Below, piece after piece: positions 1 to 8,591 of a stretch of 64,000 bases of DNA (position 1 is the stretch's first letter; each line of letters begins with the position of its first letter). The translations under genes and the position numbers were made by a program. Location: the NCBI RefSeq assembly GCF_000380165.1, contig NZ_KB904735.1, forward strand, positions 25,683-89,682. Direction: 5' to 3'. The DNA is from Wenjunlia vitaminophila DSM 41686. GTDB lineage: Bacteria; Actinomycetota; Actinomycetes; Streptomycetales; Streptomycetaceae. Under the pieces are notes generated by a model. The model was not told where the DNA came from. It did no database searches and was given only the letters and a program-made list of their open reading frames with translations.

Positions 1-44
1 CCCCCGCCCTCCGGGCGGACGGCGCCACTCATCAGACAGGCCCT
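1..44. repeat. MITE-like element, truncated by window edge (one end only)
   Basis: This stretch matches the terminal part of the two complete copies at 50738-50919 and 61661-61841: the CCGCCCTCCGGGCGGAC block followed by ACTCATCAGACAGGCCCT. It ends in the same terminal inverted repeat. The rest of the copy lies outside the window. It is directly followed by the opposite end of another copy. Confidence 0.75.
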
Positions 45-92
45 GGGCCCTGTCTGAGACATCCCGCCTGGGTCGTGGCGCCCGGCACGCAC
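45..92. repeat. MITE-like element, other end (partial copy)
   Basis: GGGCCCTGTCTGAGACATCC and the following CGCCTGGGTCGTGGCGCC / GGCACGCACG match the other end of the complete copies with a few substitutions. Similarity stops near 92, so this is a decayed or truncated copy abutting the preceding one, giving a junction of two element ends. Confidence 0.65.
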
Positions 93-227
93 GTGCCGCC
101 AGGAGGTGCCGTCACCCGCCGGGAGCCCACGCCTGGGCCGGGACCGTCGGCCCGCCCCACGTGCTCACTCCCGGCGACCGTTCGAACCGGGTGCCGCGGT
201 GGCCGCCTGAGGAGGCGTGGAACGTGG

Positions 228-256
228 TTGCCCCGGCGGGTTCCCCCACCTAGGGT
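228..256 (+). promoter_or_regulatory. Promoter for leader peptide / EamA transporter
   Basis: TTGCCC at 228-233 and TAGGGT at 251-256 are separated by 17 bp, a good housekeeping-sigma arrangement. The predicted start of transcription falls on or next to the ATG at 263, so the first reading frame of the transcript would be leaderless. Confidence 0.45.
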
Positions 257-262
257 CCGATC

Positions 263-313
263 ATGCTGATCTCCCGCACCCACCGCCCGCTGCCGCCGCC
301 CGCCGCCCGGTAG
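263..313 (+). CDS. Candidate leaderless 16-residue leader peptide
   Basis: An ATG six bases after a well-spaced promoter opens a 16-codon frame ending in TAG, 118 bp ahead of the EamA transporter. The peptide starts MLISRTHR and ends in LPPPAAR, so it carries a triple proline, a sequence that generally slows ribosomes. The opening resembles the short leader peptides found upstream of regulated genes in streptomycetes, but the cysteines of the sulphur-responsive type are absent. A G+C-rich stretch follows (314-431) that could fold, for example GCGGGCGG with downstream CCGCCGCGCGC. Function as an attenuator is inference; the frame could also be fortuitous. Confidence 0.3.
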   Translation: MLISRTHRPLPPPAAR

Positions 314-431
314 CGGGCGGCCCCACGGAAGACTCCTGCTCCCGCCGCGCGCCTCGAGCCGGCGGTGAGCGGTTCGGTGCTGCCCGCGTACGCGACCAGT
401 CACCGATTCGCCTCTTCCGCGGGAGACCGTC

Positions 432-1370
432 TTGTCCTCTTCTTCTGCCCTGCCCGTCAGCCGGGGCATCCTCTACCTCGCAGCCGCCGCCACCTCCTGG
501 GGCACCGCCGGTGCGGCTGCCGCCCTGCTCTACCGCGGCAGCGACCTCGGCCCCGTGGCCGTGTCCTTCTGGCGCCACCTCGGTGGTGTGCTGCTGCTCC
601 TGCCCCTGGTCCGACCGTCCCTGTGGGCCGGGGGACGGCACCGCGCCGACCACGGTGGCCGGACCCCGCGTCGAAGGGGTGACCGGTGCCACGCGCTGGT
701 CACCGGCGTCGCCATGGCGGTGTTCCAGACCGGCTACTTCGCGGCGGTGGCGGCCACGGGGTTGGCCGTGGCCACAGTGATCACGCTGGGCAGCGGCCCG
801 GTGCTGATCGCCGTCGGCGCCCGGATCACCGTGGGGGAACGGCTCGGCTCCGGCGGCACGGTCGCCGTCCTCGGGGCGTTGGCCGGGCTCGGCGTCCTGG
901 TGCTCGGCGGGGGAGCGGCGTCGGTCCGCCCCGCGGGGGTCGCCCTGTCCCTGCTCTCGGCCGGGGGGTACGCCGTGGTCACCCTGCTGTCCCGGGCCAG
1001 GGGCGCGGCCGGCGCCGACCCGCTGCGCATCGCGCTGGCCGCGTTCGGGGTGGGCGCCGTCTGCCTGTTGCCGCTCGCCGCGGCGGAGGGACTGTGGCCG
1101 GACCACTTCACCACGGGTTCCACGCCGGTGCTGCTGGTGTACCTGGCGGCGGTGCCCACCGCGCTGGGATACGGGCTGTACTTCGCCGGACTGGCGGTGG
1201 TCCGTGCGGCGACCGCCTCGGTGATCACCTTGGTGGAGCCGGTCACCGCGGCGGTGGTCGCGGTGGTCGTCCTGGGGGAACGCCTGACCCCGGCCACGGT
1301 GGCCGGGACGTCCGTGCTGCTGGTGTCCATCGGCGTCCTGGCCGTGGCGGAGGCCCGCCACCAGAGCTGA
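432..1370 (+). CDS. EamA/DMT family transporter
   Basis: This 312-residue protein is almost entirely hydrophobic and shows the two tandem EamA halves (roughly residues 12-145 and 155-305) of drug/metabolite transporters, about ten membrane helices. The first half opens with the typical [12 protein letters not shown] segment. Members export amino acids, nucleobases, drugs or other small metabolites; the substrate here cannot be read from sequence. The TTG start at 432 is chosen because the protein then begins just before the first helix. It may be controlled by the small upstream frame at 263-313. The next gene, at 1475, has its own promoter. Confidence 0.85.
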   Translation: MSSSSALPVSRGILYLAAAATSWGTAGAAAALLYRGSDLGPVAVSFWRHLGGVLLLLPLVRPSLWAGGRHRADHGGRTPRRRGDRCHALVTGVAMAVFQTGYFAAVAATGLAVATVITLGSGPVLIAVGARITVGERLGSGGTVAVLGALAGLGVLVLGGGAASVRPAGVALSLLSAGGYAVVTLLSRARGAAGADPLRIALAAFGVGAVCLLPLAAAEGLWPDHFTTGSTPVLLVYLAAVPTALGYGLYFAGLAVVRAATASVITLVEPVTAAVVAVVVLGERLTPATVAGTSVLLVSIGVLAVAEARHQS

Positions 1371-1474
1371 CCCCGTGTGGGGACCTCCAGGAGCCGTCCG
1401 GCGGGTCGACGCCGGGTGCTGCCCACGAGGAATAACCCCTCGCGCGGTGTCCTGTCATCCGTTACAAAGATCCG

Positions 1475-2725
1475 ATGTCCGACACCTATCTGCTGCGCCC
1501 GGTTCGCGACGACGAGTTCCCGACCTGGGCCCGGGCCATCGCCAACACCTACGGCCTGGACCTCTCCGACGAGAACCTGGCCGAGCGACGAGCAACCATC
1601 GAACTGGAGCGCACCATAGCCGCGTTCGAAGGCGATGTGCCGGTGGGCGGCACCGCGGCATACGGTCGTCTGCTCACCGTGCCCGGGGCCGTGCTTCCGG
1701 TGGCGGGCGTCGCCTGGGTCGGTGTCGCCCCCACCCATCGCCGCCGCGGCATCCTCACGGCGATGATGCGAAAACAGCTCACGGACCTGCACGAGAACGG
1801 AGGTGAGCCGATTGCCGCGCTCTATCCCTCCGAGGCGGCCATCTACGGCCGGTACGGCTACGGTCCCGCGGCCCGGGGAGCCGAGCTGCGGTGCGAGAAG
1901 CGCTCCATGCGCTTCCGCGAGGACACGGACTTCGGAGACGGAGGCATCCGTCTCCTGGACCGTGAGGAGGCTCGTCCCCAGATCGAGAAGGTGTACGAAC
2001 AGGTGCGTGTCGGCTCGGTCGGCTGGCCCGACCGGGCCGACCGGTTCTGGGACGCGCGCCTCGCCGAGGGGCCGCGGGCGAGCGGGGGCGTCAGCGCCCT
2101 GCGGTACGCCGTGCACGGGGAACCCGGTGGCGGGGCGACCGGGTACGCGCTGTACCGGCTGAGGAACGAACGGGACGTCTTCGGCGCCAACGCGAGCGCG
2201 GTGCAGGTCGTGGAGCTGGCAGCGGTCTCCCGCCAGGCGTACGCCGCACTGTGGCGCTTCCTCGCCGGGATCGACCTGATGCCGTGGATCGAGTACGAGG
2301 GGGCGGTGGACGAGCCCCTGCCGCACCTGCTCGCCGACCCTCGTGCCGTGCGCTCGACCGAGGTGGACCGCCTGTGGGTGCGCCTCGTCGATGTGGACCG
2401 GGCACTGGCCGGACGCCGCTACCTCACGGCGATCGACGTCGTCCTGGACGTCCAGGACGACTTCTGCCCGTGGAACACCGCCCGCTTCCGGCTGCGGGCC
2501 GACGGGCACACGGTCCGTTGCGAGCGCACGGGTGCTCCCCCCGACCTGCGGCTGACTGCGGCGGAACTGGGTGCGGCCTTCCTCGGTGGCACGACCCTCG
2601 CCTCACTTGCGAGCGCCGGACGCGTGCGGGAGCTCCGGCCGGGCGCACTGGCTCGCGCGTCGGCCGCCTTCCGCGGCAGCGCGGAACCCTTCTACCCAGG
2701 AGGCCGCGGCTTCCCCACCTACTGA
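1475..2725 (+). CDS. Eis-like GNAT N-acetyltransferase
   Basis: The 416-residue protein has the architecture of the Eis family: an N-terminal GNAT domain (about residues 3-150, with the acetyl-CoA loop RRRGILTAMM near 89-98), a second GNAT-like domain, and a C-terminal sterol-carrier-like domain. Eis proteins acetylate amines of aminoglycosides, peptides or proteins and use the chain's terminal carboxylate as base; here the chain ends in GFPTY. Length fits the family (about 400). The ATG at 1475 sits seven bases after TACAAA (1463-1468), consistent with a leaderless transcript. The acceptor substrate is unknown. Confidence 0.85.
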   Translation: MSDTYLLRPVRDDEFPTWARAIANTYGLDLSDENLAERRATIELERTIAAFEGDVPVGGTAAYGRLLTVPGAVLPVAGVAWVGVAPTHRRRGILTAMMRKQLTDLHENGGEPIAALYPSEAAIYGRYGYGPAARGAELRCEKRSMRFREDTDFGDGGIRLLDREEARPQIEKVYEQVRVGSVGWPDRADRFWDARLAEGPRASGGVSALRYAVHGEPGGGATGYALYRLRNERDVFGANASAVQVVELAAVSRQAYAALWRFLAGIDLMPWIEYEGAVDEPLPHLLADPRAVRSTEVDRLWVRLVDVDRALAGRRYLTAIDVVLDVQDDFCPWNTARFRLRADGHTVRCERTGAPPDLRLTAAELGAAFLGGTTLASLASAGRVRELRPGALARASAAFRGSAEPFYPGGRGFPTY

Positions 2726-2763
2726 ACCCCCGTTCCCCGGAGGCGCGGGCGGCTGGGCCGCCG

Positions 2764-3462
2764 CTACCGCCCGGCTCCGTTCCGCGGCCCGCCCCCGGCG
2801 AGGTAGTGGGGCAGCGGAACGGTGGGGTCGAGGTCGTCGGCGGGTATCGGGACGCCGAAGCCCGTGGTGACCGGAAGGACGCCGGACCAGTGCGGCAACG
2901 CCAGGTCCTCGGGCTCGTCATGGGGACCACCGGTGCGTGCCTTGGCGGACACCTCCCGCAGGTCGAGCCGGATCACCGCGGTGGCGGCCAACTCCCGTGC
3001 GTCGCCCGGGCGGCAGTCAGCGGCGCGCCCGGCCAGGACGCCGTCGACCACCGCGTCCAGCGCCAGGGCGCGTTCGGCGGGGTCGGTGACCTGGTGGGCG
3101 TGCCCGTGCACCACCACCGAGCGGTAGTTGACGGAGTGGTGGAACGCGGACCTGGCCAGGACCAGGCCGTCCACCAGGGTCACGGTGACGCACACCGGCA
3201 GTCCGTCGTCCCGTTCGCCCGCGCCCCGCAGCGGCCGGCTCCCGGTCGAGCCGTGCAGGTACAGCCTGTCCTCCACCCGGGCGAAGAGCGTGGGCAGGAC
3301 CACCGGGCGGCCGTCCTCGGCGACGAAACCCAGGTGGCACAGGAAGGTGGAGTCGAGGATCTGGTGGACCAGGGTGCGGTCGTAGCTCGCCCGTTCGCGG
3401 CTGCGGGTGGGGACGGTGCGTTCGGTGGGCTGGTAGGCCCCCTTGAGGGTTTCCTCCGACAT
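2764..3462 (-). CDS. Pyridoxamine 5'-phosphate oxidase-family protein
   Basis: The 232-residue protein is of the split-barrel FMN-binding type: the segment FLCHLGFVAEDGRPVVLPT and the later SVVVHGHA are characteristic of the PNPOx-like group often annotated as nitroimidazole-resistance/heme-utilisation relatives. GAGGTG lies five bases before the ATG. It is transcribed divergently from a MocR regulator only 34 bp away, an arrangement common for MocR and its target, so it is probably a B6- or flavin-related enzyme under that regulator. The exact substrate is not recognisable. Confidence 0.8.
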   Translation of the reverse strand: MSEETLKGAYQPTERTVPTRSRERASYDRTLVHQILDSTFLCHLGFVAEDGRPVVLPTLFARVEDRLYLHGSTGSRPLRGAGERDDGLPVCVTVTLVDGLVLARSAFHHSVNYRSVVVHGHAHQVTDPAERALALDAVVDGVLAGRAADCRPGDARELAATAVIRLDLREVSAKARTGGPHDEPEDLALPHWSGVLPVTTGFGVPIPADDLDPTVPLPHYLAGGGPRNGAGR

Positions 3463-3489
3463 GACACCTCAATTGCACTAGTGCATAAT
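3461..3489 (+). promoter_or_regulatory. Promoter of mocR with palindromic operator TGCACTAGTGCA
   Basis: ATGACA (3461-3466) and CATAAT (3484-3489) with 17 bp between form a strong promoter for the mocR gene. The perfect 12-bp palindrome TGCACTAGTGCA occupies 3474-3485, between the two hexamers, and a related half TTGTGCTAG follows at 3495-3503. The same palindrome lies just upstream of the divergent PNPOx gene, so one regulator bound here could control both. Confidence 0.6.
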
Positions 3490-3496
3490 GTTTTTT

Positions 3497-4843
3497 GTGC
3501 TAGGAGAATATCGGATTCGCGGTCGGGGCGCAGCGGAGATCGCCGCGGACATCGAACGGGCCGTGGGAGAGGGGACGTTGATGCCCGGACAGCTCCTGCC
3601 GCCGCTGCGGACGCTCGCCGCCGACCTGGGGGTCAACCCGAACACCGTGGCCACGGCCTACCGGCGGCTGCGCGACCGGGGAGTGGTCGAGACCGCCGGC
3701 CGCCGGGGGACCAGGGTGCGGTCGCGGCCGGCCAACACCCCCCGGGACGAGGCGCGGCACGACGTTCCGGCCGGGGCGCGGGACCTGGCCACGGGTAACC
3801 CCGATCCGGCGCTGCTGCCGCCGCTGGACGCCGCCCTGGCCGCCGCCGCCCGCGCCGCGGCCCGCCCCACGCTGTACGGGGAGCCCGCCGTGCTCCCGGA
3901 GCTGGAACGCCTCGCCCGGGCCGCGTTGGACGCCGACGGGGTGCCCGAGGGCCCGTTGGCGGTGACCTCCGGTTCGCTCGACGCGATCGAACGGGTACTC
4001 AGGGCCCATCTGCGCCCGGGGGACGCCGTGGCCGTGGAGGACCCCGGCTGGAGCAGCCTGTTGGACATCGTCCCCGCGCTGGGGCTGCGCCCGGTACCGG
4101 TGCCCCTGGACGACGAAGGGCCGTTGCTGTCCGGTGTCACCCGGGCTCTCGCCGGGGGCGCCCGTGCCCTGGTGGTCACCGCCCGCGCACAGAACCCCAC
4201 CGGGGCCGCCGTCACCGCCGCCCGCGCCGCCGCGCTGCGGGCGGTCCTCGACAGGTACCCCGGCGTGCTGCTCGTCGAGGACGACCACGGGCACGGCATC
4301 GTGGACGCCCCGCTGAACCCGCTCGCCGCGCGCCCGATGCGCGCCGGGGCCGCGGGGAGCTGGGCGTTCGTCCGCTCGGTGGCCAAGGCGTACGGCCCCG
4401 ACCTGCGACTGGCCGTGCTCACCGGCGACCCGTCCACCGTGGACCGGGTGCTCGGGATGCACCGCCTCGGCCCGGGCTGGGTGAGCCACCTGCTGCAGAA
4501 CGCGGTGGTCCACCTGTGGCGGTCCGGGGCGGTGGACCCGGAGCGGGTCGCCGCCCGTTACGCCGCCCGCCGTGACGTCCTGGTGCGCGCCCTGGCCGCC
4601 CGGGGCGTGCCGGCGTCGGGCTGCAGCGGGTTCAACGTGTGGGTGCCCGTGCCGGACGAGACCGCGGTGGTGGTGCGGCTGTCGCACGCGGGCTGGGCGG
4701 TGGCGGCCGGGGCCGGGTTCCGGCTGGCCTCCCCGCCCGGGGTGCGGATCTCCGTTTCCCTGCTGCGCCCCGAGGAGGTCACCGCGCTCGCCGACGCGGT
4801 GGCCGCCGCCCTGCGGCCGGCCACCGCCGGGCGGCACGCCTGA
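3497..4843 (+). CDS. MocR-type GntR regulator (wHTH plus aminotransferase-like domain)
   Basis: An N-terminal GntR winged helix (about residues 10-75, with LPPLRTLAADLGVNPNTVA and GVVETAGRRGT) is fused to a fold-type I aminotransferase-like domain of some 350 residues. MocR proteins bind PLP through that domain and regulate vitamin B6, GABA or taurine genes. The in-frame ATG at 3488 overlaps the -10 hexamer, so the GTG at 3497, seven bases after CATAAT, is the better start and gives MLGEYRIRGRG. The C-terminal domain keeps NPTG-like AQNPTG and the SVAKAYGPDLR lysine segment. Likely target: the divergent PNPOx-family gene. Confidence 0.85.
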   Translation: MLGEYRIRGRGAAEIAADIERAVGEGTLMPGQLLPPLRTLAADLGVNPNTVATAYRRLRDRGVVETAGRRGTRVRSRPANTPRDEARHDVPAGARDLATGNPDPALLPPLDAALAAAARAAARPTLYGEPAVLPELERLARAALDADGVPEGPLAVTSGSLDAIERVLRAHLRPGDAVAVEDPGWSSLLDIVPALGLRPVPVPLDDEGPLLSGVTRALAGGARALVVTARAQNPTGAAVTAARAAALRAVLDRYPGVLLVEDDHGHGIVDAPLNPLAARPMRAGAAGSWAFVRSVAKAYGPDLRLAVLTGDPSTVDRVLGMHRLGPGWVSHLLQNAVVHLWRSGAVDPERVAARYAARRDVLVRALAARGVPASGCSGFNVWVPVPDETAVVVRLSHAGWAVAAGAGFRLASPPGVRISVSLLRPEEVTALADAVAAALRPATAGRHA

Positions 4844-4860
4844 GCGGCGCCCGGGCCCGG

Positions 4861-5856
4861 TCAGCCGCGTCGGTGCTGGGCCAGGGCCGCGCCGACCAGG
4901 ATGACCGCCGCGCCCACCGGCAGGTTCCAGGTCAGTCGCTCGTCGAGCAGCAGGACGCCGGCCGCGGTGGCCACGATGGGCATCAGGTAGGTGACCATGG
5001 TGCCGATGGTGGCGCCGGCGTCGCGCACCAGGCTGTGCTGGAGCAGCAGCGCCAGGCCGGTACCCACGGCACCCAGGCAGAGCACGCTGAGCGAGGAGTC
5101 GACGGGGAAACGGGTGGGCGGCTCGGTGAGGAGCAGCACCGCGACGGTCAGCAGGCCGGCGGCGATCAGCAACTGGGCGGAGGTCATGGACAGGCTCGAC
5201 AGGCCCCGGCCGGAGAGGAAACGTCGCACGTAGGCCCAGCCGACGGCGTAACAGGAGGAGGCCAGCAGCGCCATCGACGTGCCGCCGGCGTGTACCCCGG
5301 CGAAGCCCTGCCAGGCCCCGAGGACGACCATGACCCCGGCGAAGCCCAGCACCATGCCGGTGACGCGTCGGCGGGTGGGCCGTTCGTCCCGCAGCGCCAC
5401 CAGCGCCACCAGCAGGCCGAAGAGCGGGGTGGTGGCGTTGCAGATCCCGGCGAGGGTGGACGAGATGTGCAGCTCCGCGTAGGCGAACAGCGAGAACGGC
5501 AGCGCGCTGATGAGGATCGAGGTCACCGCCAGGTGTCCCCAGGTGCCCAGTCCCCGGGGCAGGGACTCGCCCCGCAGCAGCAGGGCGGCCAGGAGCACCA
5601 CGCTCCCGAAGGTCACCCGGCCCACGGTCACCTGGAGCGGTGCGAAGCCCTCAGTTCCGATCTTGATGAAGAAGAACGAGAAGCCCCATATCACTCCGAG
5701 GACGACGAACTTCAGGCGCCAGTCCCGCAGGTTCCAGCGGGTTGTCCGGCGCGGTGGGGAGGTGTCGCTCGGTTGGGCCGAAGTGGGGCTCGGGGCGGAG
5801 GGGCGGTCGGAGGGCTGGGCAGGGGGCGACGCCGGCGGGGACGCGGGAGGGGTCAT
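4861..5856 (-). CDS. EamA/DMT family transporter
   Basis: This 331-residue protein has a Pro/Ser-rich N-terminal tail of about 45 residues followed by ten predicted membrane helices in two EamA halves; FVVLGVIWGFSFFFIK starts the first. Such proteins export or import metabolites, commonly amino acids. It is divergent from a LysR regulator 73 bp away, the classical layout for a LysR-controlled exporter. It is not a close copy of the EamA protein at 432-1370. Confidence 0.85.
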   Translation of the reverse strand: MTPPASPPASPPAQPSDRPSAPSPTSAQPSDTSPPRRTTRWNLRDWRLKFVVLGVIWGFSFFFIKIGTEGFAPLQVTVGRVTFGSVVLLAALLLRGESLPRGLGTWGHLAVTSILISALPFSLFAYAELHISSTLAGICNATTPLFGLLVALVALRDERPTRRRVTGMVLGFAGVMVVLGAWQGFAGVHAGGTSMALLASSCYAVGWAYVRRFLSGRGLSSLSMTSAQLLIAAGLLTVAVLLLTEPPTRFPVDSSLSVLCLGAVGTGLALLLQHSLVRDAGATIGTMVTYLMPIVATAAGVLLLDERLTWNLPVGAAVILVGAALAQHRRG

Positions 5857-5929
5857 GGCGTCAGCCTGGTGAATGCCAGTGAGTAGAACAAGTTAATAAT
5901 ATTACCGAGCACTGTGTAGCATCACTGAG

Positions 5930-6829
5930 ATGTTGAATCTTGAGCGACTTCGGGTGCTGTACGCCGTGGCCAGACACGGCTCGATCAGCGGCGCGGCCGA
6001 GGGGTTGCACGTCACCACCTCCGCGGTCTCCCAGCAGATCGGGAAGTTGGAACGGGAGACCGGCCAGCAACTGCTCACCCGCAACGGGCGCGGGGTGCGG
6101 CTGACCGACGCGGCCCGTGTGCTGGCCCAGCACGCCGGGCGCATCCTGTCCCAGATGGAGGCCGCCGAGGCCGACCTCGAGGCCCACCGGGGCTCCGTGG
6201 TCGGGGACCTGGTCATCGGTGCGTTCCCCACCGCGGCCCGCGGTCTCGGCCCCCGTGCGCTGAGCACCCTGAGCCGGGACCACGGCCGGCTGCGGGCCAG
6301 CCTGTACGAGATGGAGCCGGACGAGTCGCTGCCCCGGCTGCGACGGGGAGACGTCGACGTCGCCATCGTCACCGACTGGGCCAACGCGCCGCTGGCGATA
6401 CCCCAGGGGCTGGCCAGGAGTCGCCTGTGCGACGACGTCGTGGACGTGGCCCTGCCCAGCGACCACCCGTTGGCCGGCAACGATGCGGTCGAACTGCGGC
6501 AGCTCGCCGGTGAGTCCTGGATCTGCTGGCCCAAGGGCGCGTTCTGCCAGGAATGGCTGATCCTGACCCTTCGCGCGCAGGGCGTCGAGCCCCGGGTCAC
6601 CCACACCGCGGCCGAACACCCCACCCAACTCGCCCTGGTCGCCGCCGGACTCGGGGTCGCCGTGACGCCCCGGATGGGCCGCGGCCCGGTGCCCGGAGGA
6701 GTGCGGGTGGTGCCGGTGGTGCGCGCCCCGTTGACCCGCCACGTGCACGCGGCCTGGCGGGCCGACGCCGCTGGGCGCCCCTCCATCCGCGCGGTGGTGG
6801 AGGCGTTCCAGGCCGCCGGAGCGGGATGA
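5930..6829 (+). CDS. LysR-family transcriptional regulator
   Basis: The 299-residue protein has the LysR helix-turn-helix at residues 1-60 (LRVLYAVARHGSISGAAEGL, VTTSAVSQQIGKLE) and a periplasmic-binding-like effector domain from about residue 90. The intergenic region to the divergent DMT gene is unusually A+T rich and holds the palindrome TAATATTA (5897-5904). TAGCAT (5917-5922) ends seven bases before the ATG, so the transcript is probably leaderless. It most likely controls the adjacent transporter; the inducer is unknown. Confidence 0.88.
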   Translation: MLNLERLRVLYAVARHGSISGAAEGLHVTTSAVSQQIGKLERETGQQLLTRNGRGVRLTDAARVLAQHAGRILSQMEAAEADLEAHRGSVVGDLVIGAFPTAARGLGPRALSTLSRDHGRLRASLYEMEPDESLPRLRRGDVDVAIVTDWANAPLAIPQGLARSRLCDDVVDVALPSDHPLAGNDAVELRQLAGESWICWPKGAFCQEWLILTLRAQGVEPRVTHTAAEHPTQLALVAAGLGVAVTPRMGRGPVPGGVRVVPVVRAPLTRHVHAAWRADAAGRPSIRAVVEAFQAAGAG

Positions 6830-6947
6830 GGCCGACGGACCCCCCGGGGACGTGGCCGCCGGGGCCGGACGACGGGGAACCAGTGCCCCGACAAGGCAGT
6901 GCTCCCGCCTGTTGGCGGCCGGTGTGCCGCCGGTCCAGACTGTCCGC

Positions 6948-7616
6948 ATGGAGTTGATCGCGCGCGGGCGGGACGCTGACGTGTATGCCCTGGACGAGTC
7001 CCGGGTGTTGCGGCGTTATCGGCGGGAGGGGCCGACGGAGCAGGAAGCGCGGTTGATGTCACACCTGGCGGCCTGCGGGTATCCCGTGCCGAAGGTGTAC
7101 GAGGTGACCCGTACCGACATGGTCCTGGAACGGCTGACCGGGCCGACGATGCTGGAGGTGCTGTCCCGGCGCCCGTGGCGGGTCGGCTCCCTCGGTCGGA
7201 CGTTGGGCCGCCTGCACGACCGGTTGCACGCGTTGCCGGCACCGAAGTGGCTGCCGCAGCGGTTCGCGACGCCGGGTGACGACCGGGTGCTGCACCTGGA
7301 TCTGCACCCGGGCAACGTGATGCTGACCCGGCGGGGCCCCGTGGTGATCGACTGGCGCAACGCGGGCGCTGGTGATCCCGCTGCGGACGTGGCGATGACC
7401 ATGGTGACCGTCGGTGGCGCGGACGTCCCCGGACTGGCCGTCCGCCTGGGGCGGAGCCTGCTTGTGCACAGCGTGCGCAGGGGCTGTCGGACCGATCCCG
7501 CGGGACGTATCGGGGAAGTGGTCGAAGCCAAGCTGGCCGACCCGAACCTCACGCCCGCGGAGGCGGCGTGGCTGCGGCGTCGCGCCGGCGGCCGGACCGG
7601 GAAGCCGGACTGCTGA
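6948..7616 (+). CDS. Small APH-family phosphotransferase
   Basis: The protein has 222 residues and a compact aminoglycoside-phosphotransferase/choline-kinase fold: the catalytic loop HLDLHPGN is at 116-123 and the metal-binding IDWRN at 134-138. It is short for the family (about 300) because the C-terminal lobe is reduced, but both key motifs are intact. The ATG at 6948 is preferred over upstream in-frame starts because the coding signal and the conserved start (MELIARGRDADVYAL) begin there, and CAGACT six bases upstream could be a -10 for a leaderless message. The substrate is unknown. Confidence 0.75.
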   Translation: MELIARGRDADVYALDESRVLRRYRREGPTEQEARLMSHLAACGYPVPKVYEVTRTDMVLERLTGPTMLEVLSRRPWRVGSLGRTLGRLHDRLHALPAPKWLPQRFATPGDDRVLHLDLHPGNVMLTRRGPVVIDWRNAGAGDPAADVAMTMVTVGGADVPGLAVRLGRSLLVHSVRRGCRTDPAGRIGEVVEAKLADPNLTPAEAAWLRRRAGGRTGKPDC

Positions 7617-7763
7617 TCGGTGGCCAGGGCGTGCGTTCGTGGGGTCGGTGAACGCCTCCCGGCCCCACCGGATCGGGGCCCGGTCCACCGCCCTGCGCCA
7701 CCACGGCCCCCGACGGCCCGGCCACCGGGCGAACGTCGCCTGGTGCGGCACTAGGCTGGGCCG

Positions 7764-8591
7764 ATGCTGACCGAGGTGACGGCGACCCGCTATGTCACGC
7801 CCCTGCGCGAGGGCGGATCGCTCCCCGGCATCGTCGAGGCCGATGACCTGGGGACCTATGTGATGAAGTTCGTCGGCGCCGGGCAGGGCCGCAAGGCCCT
7901 GGTGGCGGAGGTGATCGCGGGGGAGCTGGCGCGACGGCTGGGGCTGCGGGTGCCGGACCTGGTGCGCATCCAGCTCGACCCGGTGATCGGCCTCGGCGAA
8001 CCCGACCAGGAGGTGCAGGAGCTGCTGAAGGCCAGCGGCGGCCTCAACCTGGGCATGGACTACCTCCCGGGTTCCCTCGGCTTCGACCCGCTGGCCTTCC
8101 AGGTCGACCCGGCCGAGGCCGGGCGGGTGATCTGGTTCGACGGCCTGGTGGGCAACGTGGACCGCTCCTGGCGCAACCCCAACCTGCTGGTCTGGCACGG
8201 TGACCTGTGGCTGATCGACCACGGCGCCACCCTGATCTGGCACCACAACTGGCCCACCGCCCCCGCCTCCGCGGCCAGGCCGTACGCCGCGGACGACCAC
8301 GCGCTCGCCACGTTCTCCCCGGATCTCGACCACGCCGAGGCCACGCTCTCCCCGCTGGTCACCGAGGAACTGCTGCGCGAGGTGGTGGCGCTGGTCCCGG
8401 ACGAGTGGCTGGCCGACGAGCCCGGGTTCACCACCCCGGACGCCGTCCGCGACGCCTACGTGGCCAGGCTCCTGGACCGGCACCGCGCCCGGGACCAGTG
8501 GCGGCCCCGCATCCCGACCGACCTCTCCCAGGCCCCGAGGACGCCGCGCGCCAGCAACGCGCCGGAATGGCTGAAGGGATCGACACGCTGA
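7764..8591 (+). CDS. HipA_2-like kinase-fold protein
   Basis: The 275-residue protein resembles the HipA_2 group of HipA-related kinases: NVDRSWRNPN at 131-140 matches the catalytic loop and LIDHG at 150-154 the metal-binding motif. It lacks the N-terminal extension of classical HipA toxins and no HipB-type antitoxin is nearby. TAGGCT (7752-7757) ends six bases before the ATG, suggesting a leaderless mRNA. Its stop overlaps the ATG of the DUF3037 gene (TGATG), so the two are translated together. Phosphorylation of a protein or small molecule is plausible; the target is unknown. Confidence 0.75.
   Translation: MLTEVTATRYVTPLREGGSLPGIVEADDLGTYVMKFVGAGQGRKALVAEVIAGELARRLGLRVPDLVRIQLDPVIGLGEPDQEVQELLKASGGLNLGMDYLPGSLGFDPLAFQVDPAEAGRVIWFDGLVGNVDRSWRNPNLLVWHGDLWLIDHGATLIWHHNWPTAPASAARPYAADDHALATFSPDLDHAEATLSPLVTEELLREVVALVPDEWLADEPGFTTPDAVRDAYVARLLDRHRARDQWRPRIPTDLSQAPRTPRASNAPEWLKGSTR

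Noticed and set aside
170-215. TTCGAACC stretch resembling a tRNA T-arm
   Set aside because: The flanking bases do not form a T stem, and no acceptor, D or anticodon stem could be drawn around it.
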